DNA of 16,755 nucleotides from Clostridia bacterium. Lineage in GTDB: Bacteria; Bacillota; Clostridia; Oscillospirales; CAG-272. The stretch's first letter is position 1; each line of letters begins with the position of its first letter. Positions 13,935-16,755 of the stretch are shown piece after piece. A program made the position numbers and the translations under genes. A model generated the notes under the pieces. It made no database searches and was not told the origin of the DNA. It worked only from the letters and a program-made list of their open reading frames with translations. The DNA lies in assembly GCA_017629395.1 (NCBI GenBank), contig JAGBXH010000012.1:1-16755 (forward strand), written 5' to 3'.

Positions 13935-16755
13935 TCACATATTTTCCTTAGCTACAGACAGCATCAGTTTAATGCGATTTAATTGATTGACCTCACTAGC
14001 ACCCGAATCGTAATCAACGGCTACAACGTTTGACTGCGCATACATTTCACGCAGCTTTTTGATGACGCCCTTACCAACTACGTGATTGGGCAAGCATGCA
14101 AAAGGCTGAATACAAACAATATTCGGTGTGCCGTGTGTGATCAGCTCTACCATTTCTCCTGCAAGGAACCAACCCTCGCCATACTGATTGCCTGTGGAAA
14201 GCAGCGGCTGCGTTAATGCTTCAATTTCTGAAATCGAGATTGGTGCATCAAAGCGTTTGCTGTTGCGCAATGCGTCTACGGCGGGCTTTCTTAACAAGGC
14301 AATTGCCTTGATTGCAAGCATTGAACCGGCGTATCCCTTAAACGAGGTCTTATAATTTTCGCGTCTGAACTTATTGTTATAAAAGCTGTAATTAAAGAAA
14401 TCAATCAGATCCGGAACAACCGCTTGAGCGCCTTCCCTTTCAAGAAGATCTACGATGTGGTTATTCGCCAAAGGCATATATTTTACAAGGATCTCTCCCA
14501 CTACCCCAACCTTGGGCTTTTTCAAGCTCTCGTCAATCGGGAACTCGTCGAATTCCTTTACGATTTGCTTGCATACCGCTTTATAGCGCAGCTTGCTTTT
14601 GGGATTGGTGAGTGAATCAATACATATTGCGCGCAGTCTTGCGTGAAGGTCGTTTGCAGAGCCGCAAGTCAGCTCGTATGGACGCACCCTGTAAAGACAC
14701 CGCATAAGCAGATCTCCGTAAACGACCGCATGGACAGCGTCGATAAGCAGCTTAGGAGAGATCTTAAAGCCCTCGTTTGTCTCCATACCGTTTGCATTCA
14801 ACGAAATGACCGGTATGTGAGAATATCCTACCTTATCCAGCGCGCGCCTGATAAACGCCACGTAGTTGCTGGCACGACAGCAGCCACCCGTCTGCGACAT
14901 AATAATCGCCATGCGATCCGTGTCGTACTTTCCGGATAAAACAGCATCCATGATCTGTCCGACTGCCGTGATAGAGGGGTAACACGCATCGTTATTGACA
15001 AACTTCAATCCAACGTCAATGGTATCGCGATTGTCGTTATCCAGTACCACGATATTATAACCATGCTTAGCAAAAACAGGCTCCAATAATTCAAAATGGA
15101 TAGGAGACATTTGCGGAGCAATAATGGTATATCGCTGCTCCTGCATTTGCTTGGTGTACGCATTTTTTGGATACGGTTCAATATGTGGATGGGCTTTGAT
15201 GTCCTGCTCGTCACGAATTTTCATGGCAGAAAGCAAGCTTCTGATTCGTATTCTGACCGCGCCCAGATTATTCACCTCATCAATTTTGAGCAGCGTATAC
15301 AGCTTGTTGCTCTTTTCAAGGATCTCCCCTACCTGATCGGTCGTGACAGCATCCAGACCGCATCCGAAGGAGTTGAGCTGTATCAGCTCCAGATCATCGT
15401 GATGGCAAACAAACTCAGCAGCATTATACAGCCTTGAATGATACACCCATTGGTCAACAACACGAATTGGTCTTACGGGCGACGGATTCAAGGGCAGGCT
15501 ATCCTCCGTAAACACGTACAAGCCATAAGAGGAGATCAGCTCCGGGATACCGTGGTTGATCTCGGGGTCAATATGATAAGGACGTCCTGCAAGCACAATT
15601 CCCTTCGCGCCTGACGCCTTCATTTGTGCGATCAAACGCGCACCCTCACGACGGATATCTTCTTTTGCGGCAAGCTGCTCAGCCCAAGCAGCCTTTACGG
15701 CAGCCCTTACCTCATTTGCAGGAATATCCCACTCCGTTGCGCAAACCTCAACCAGCTTATGCAATACGGATTGCTCGTTGCTAAATGCCATAAACGGCTG
15801 AATATATCGCACGTTTTCCGTCGTTATGGACTCCATATTGTTTTTAATGTTTTCCGCATACGACACGACGATCGGACAATTATAGTGATTCTGTGCATTA
15901 TCAGTTTCCTGATGCTCAAAAAAGATGCAGGGATGGAAAATGGTCTTGATTCCTTGCGCAATCAACCACTCCACGTGGCCGTGCGACAGCTTAGCAGGAT
16001 AGCATTCGGATTCTGACGGAATGGATTCCATGCCAAGCTCGTAGATTTTTCGTCCCGACCAAGGAGATATGATAACACGGAACCCTAACTTTCTAAAGAA
16101 CGTTGCCCAAAAAGGATAGTTTTCATATACGTTCAATACTCTCGGAATTCCGATCACACCCCTGGGTGCCTCTGTCTCTTCCAATGGCTCATAGTCAAAC
16201 ATGCGCGATTTCTTATAATTCACCATGTTGGGCGAATTCTTATTTGTCGCAGCATCCCCGATTCCTTTCTCACAGCGGTTACCTGTAATATGGGTTTGCC
16301 CGTTGGAGAAGCGGTTGAACGTAAGCATACAATTGTTGGAGCATCCGGCGCATCTGCGACCGGTCGTGGTGTAAGTAAGCGAATTGATTTCGTCAAGCGA
16401 AAGCATTCCGGTCTGCTCACCGCGATAGTTTCGTTTCGCAATCAGAGCCGCACCGAAAGCACCCATAAGCCCTGCAACATCAGGGCAGGTTGCCTCAGTG
16501 CCTGCTATTTTTTCAAAGGCACGCAAAACCGCCTTATTATGGAAGGTTCCGCCCTGTACTACTATATGCTCACCAAGCTCCTTTGCATCTGCAAGCTTAA
16601 TGACCTTATAAAGCGCATTTTTGATAACCGAATAAGCAAGACCTGCGGAAATGTCCGAAACGGTTGCCCCTTCCTTTTGTGCCTGCTTGACGTTAGAGTT
16701 CATAAACACCGTACATCTTGTACCAAGATCCACGGGAGACTGTGCAAACAATGCC
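13935..16755 (-). CDS. Acyl-CoA dehydratase activase-related protein (BadF/HgdC + DUF2229), 5' partial
   Basis: The frame is open to the right edge, so this is the last 939 residues of a longer protein; the TTG at 16751 is an internal leucine. It begins within a BadF/BadG/HgdC ATPase domain (VVQGGTFHNKAVLRAFE, then GLMGAFGAALIA). A cysteine cluster follows (CAGC, then C at 141 and 160 of this fragment), then a DUF2229/HgdB-like region starting RGVIGIPRVLNVYENYPF with ESECYP. Further cysteine motifs are FGCGLDA, NDACYPS and TGGCCRAS. Related activases use ATP and a [4Fe-4S] cluster to pass an electron to 2-hydroxyacyl-CoA dehydratases in amino-acid fermentation. These large fused forms are common in Clostridia but their substrates are unproven. 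No separate dehydratase subunit is in view. It has no obvious link to the envelope genes downstream. Confidence 0.88.
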   Translation of the reverse strand, partial: ALFAQSPVDLGTRCTVFMNSNVKQAQKEGATVSDISAGLAYSVIKNALYKVIKLADAKELGEHIVVQGGTFHNKAVLRAFEKIAGTEATCPDVAGLMGAFGAALIAKRNYRGEQTGMLSLDEINSLTYTTTGRRCAGCSNNCMLTFNRFSNGQTHITGNRCEKGIGDAATNKNSPNMVNYKKSRMFDYEPLEETEAPRGVIGIPRVLNVYENYPFWATFFRKLGFRVIISPWSGRKIYELGMESIPSESECYPAKLSHGHVEWLIAQGIKTIFHPCIFFEHQETDNAQNHYNCPIVVSYAENIKNNMESITTENVRYIQPFMAFSNEQSVLHKLVEVCATEWDIPANEVRAAVKAAWAEQLAAKEDIRREGARLIAQMKASGAKGIVLAGRPYHIDPEINHGIPELISSYGLYVFTEDSLPLNPSPVRPIRVVDQWVYHSRLYNAAEFVCHHDDLELIQLNSFGCGLDAVTTDQVGEILEKSNKLYTLLKIDEVNNLGAVRIRIRSLLSAMKIRDEQDIKAHPHIEPYPKNAYTKQMQEQRYTIIAPQMSPIHFELLEPVFAKHGYNIVVLDNDNRDTIDVGLKFVNNDACYPSITAVGQIMDAVLSGKYDTDRMAIIMSQTGGCCRASNYVAFIRRALDKVGYSHIPVISLNANGMETNEGFKISPKLLIDAVHAVVYGDLLMRCLYRVRPYELTCGSANDLHARLRAICIDSLTNPKSKLRYKAVCKQIVKEFDEFPIDESLKKPKVGVVGEILVKYMPLANNHIVDLLEREGAQAVVPDLIDFFNYSFYNNKFRRENYKTSFKGYAGSMLAIKAIALLRKPAVDALRNSKRFDAPISISEIEALTQPLLSTGNQYGEGWFLAGEMVELITHGTPNIVCIQPFACLPNHVVGKGVIKKLREMYAQSNVVAVDYDSGASEVNQLNRIKLMLSVAKENM

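Noticed and set aside
13920..13935. Small GCAC/GTGC hairpin just after the activase stop as a terminator
   Set aside because: The stem is only 4 bp and is followed by GCTAAAAAG on the coding strand, not a T-tract.
16090..16100. Another TTCTAAAGAA copy
   Set aside because: It lies inside the activase coding region as a single copy with no partner repeat or promoter, so chance occurrence is the simplest explanation.

Overview
The window looks like chromosomal DNA of a Gram-positive anaerobe of the Clostridia (Bacillota). The signs are AGGAG/GGAGG-type ribosome binding sites 5-8 nt before most starts, consensus sigma-A promoters, a large fused 2-hydroxyacyl-CoA-dehydratase-activase-type protein, and envelope families typical of Firmicutes (VanZ, RDD, YkvA). 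This is inference from families and signals; no rRNA, tRNA or marker protein is present to fix the taxon. No mobile element, CRISPR array or RNA gene was found. All intergenic gaps are under 150 bp.

Layout. Positions 1-875 (+ strand) hold the 3' end of an unrecognised gene and a YhbS-like GNAT acetyltransferase, closed by a hairpin terminator at 881-915. Everything right of this is on the minus strand, so the order below follows transcription from right to left. (a) 16754-13935: a partial acyl-CoA dehydratase activase whose start lies beyond the right edge. (b) 13807-5948: five genes that read as one operon: a condensation/acyltransferase-superfamily protein with HxxxDG, a VanZ-RDD membrane protein with an extra cytoplasmic domain, a membrane-bound Amidase_3, a 5'-nucleotidase-family ectoenzyme and a NagZ-type GH3 glycosidase. 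It ends in a strong terminator at 5902-5925. (c) 5826-4104: a response regulator and histidine kinase with an 8-nt overlap, driven by a perfect TTGACA-N17-TATAAT promoter. (d) 3986-3639: a small four-helix membrane protein preceded by three 10-bp direct repeats that look like a response-regulator binding site, then a terminator. (e) 3502-933: a coupled four-gene operon (DUF1295 membrane protein, LCMT/PPM1-like methyltransferase, RimJ/RimL-like GNAT, YkvA/DUF1232) with its own near-consensus promoter.

How the genes may work together. The amidase and GH3 enzyme have peptidoglycan-cleaving activities that act in sequence in known muropeptide turnover. Both they and the nucleotidase are held at the outer membrane face by a C-terminal transmembrane helix instead of a sortase signal. 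The VanZ-RDD protein and the acyltransferase-like protein encoded upstream may alter the same envelope. The adjacent two-component system has a kinase with a very short extracellular loop, a layout common among envelope-stress sensors. Its most visible candidate target is the small membrane protein. No precise substrate can be read from the sequence for the acyltransferase, the activase or the two methyl/lipid-type enzymes.
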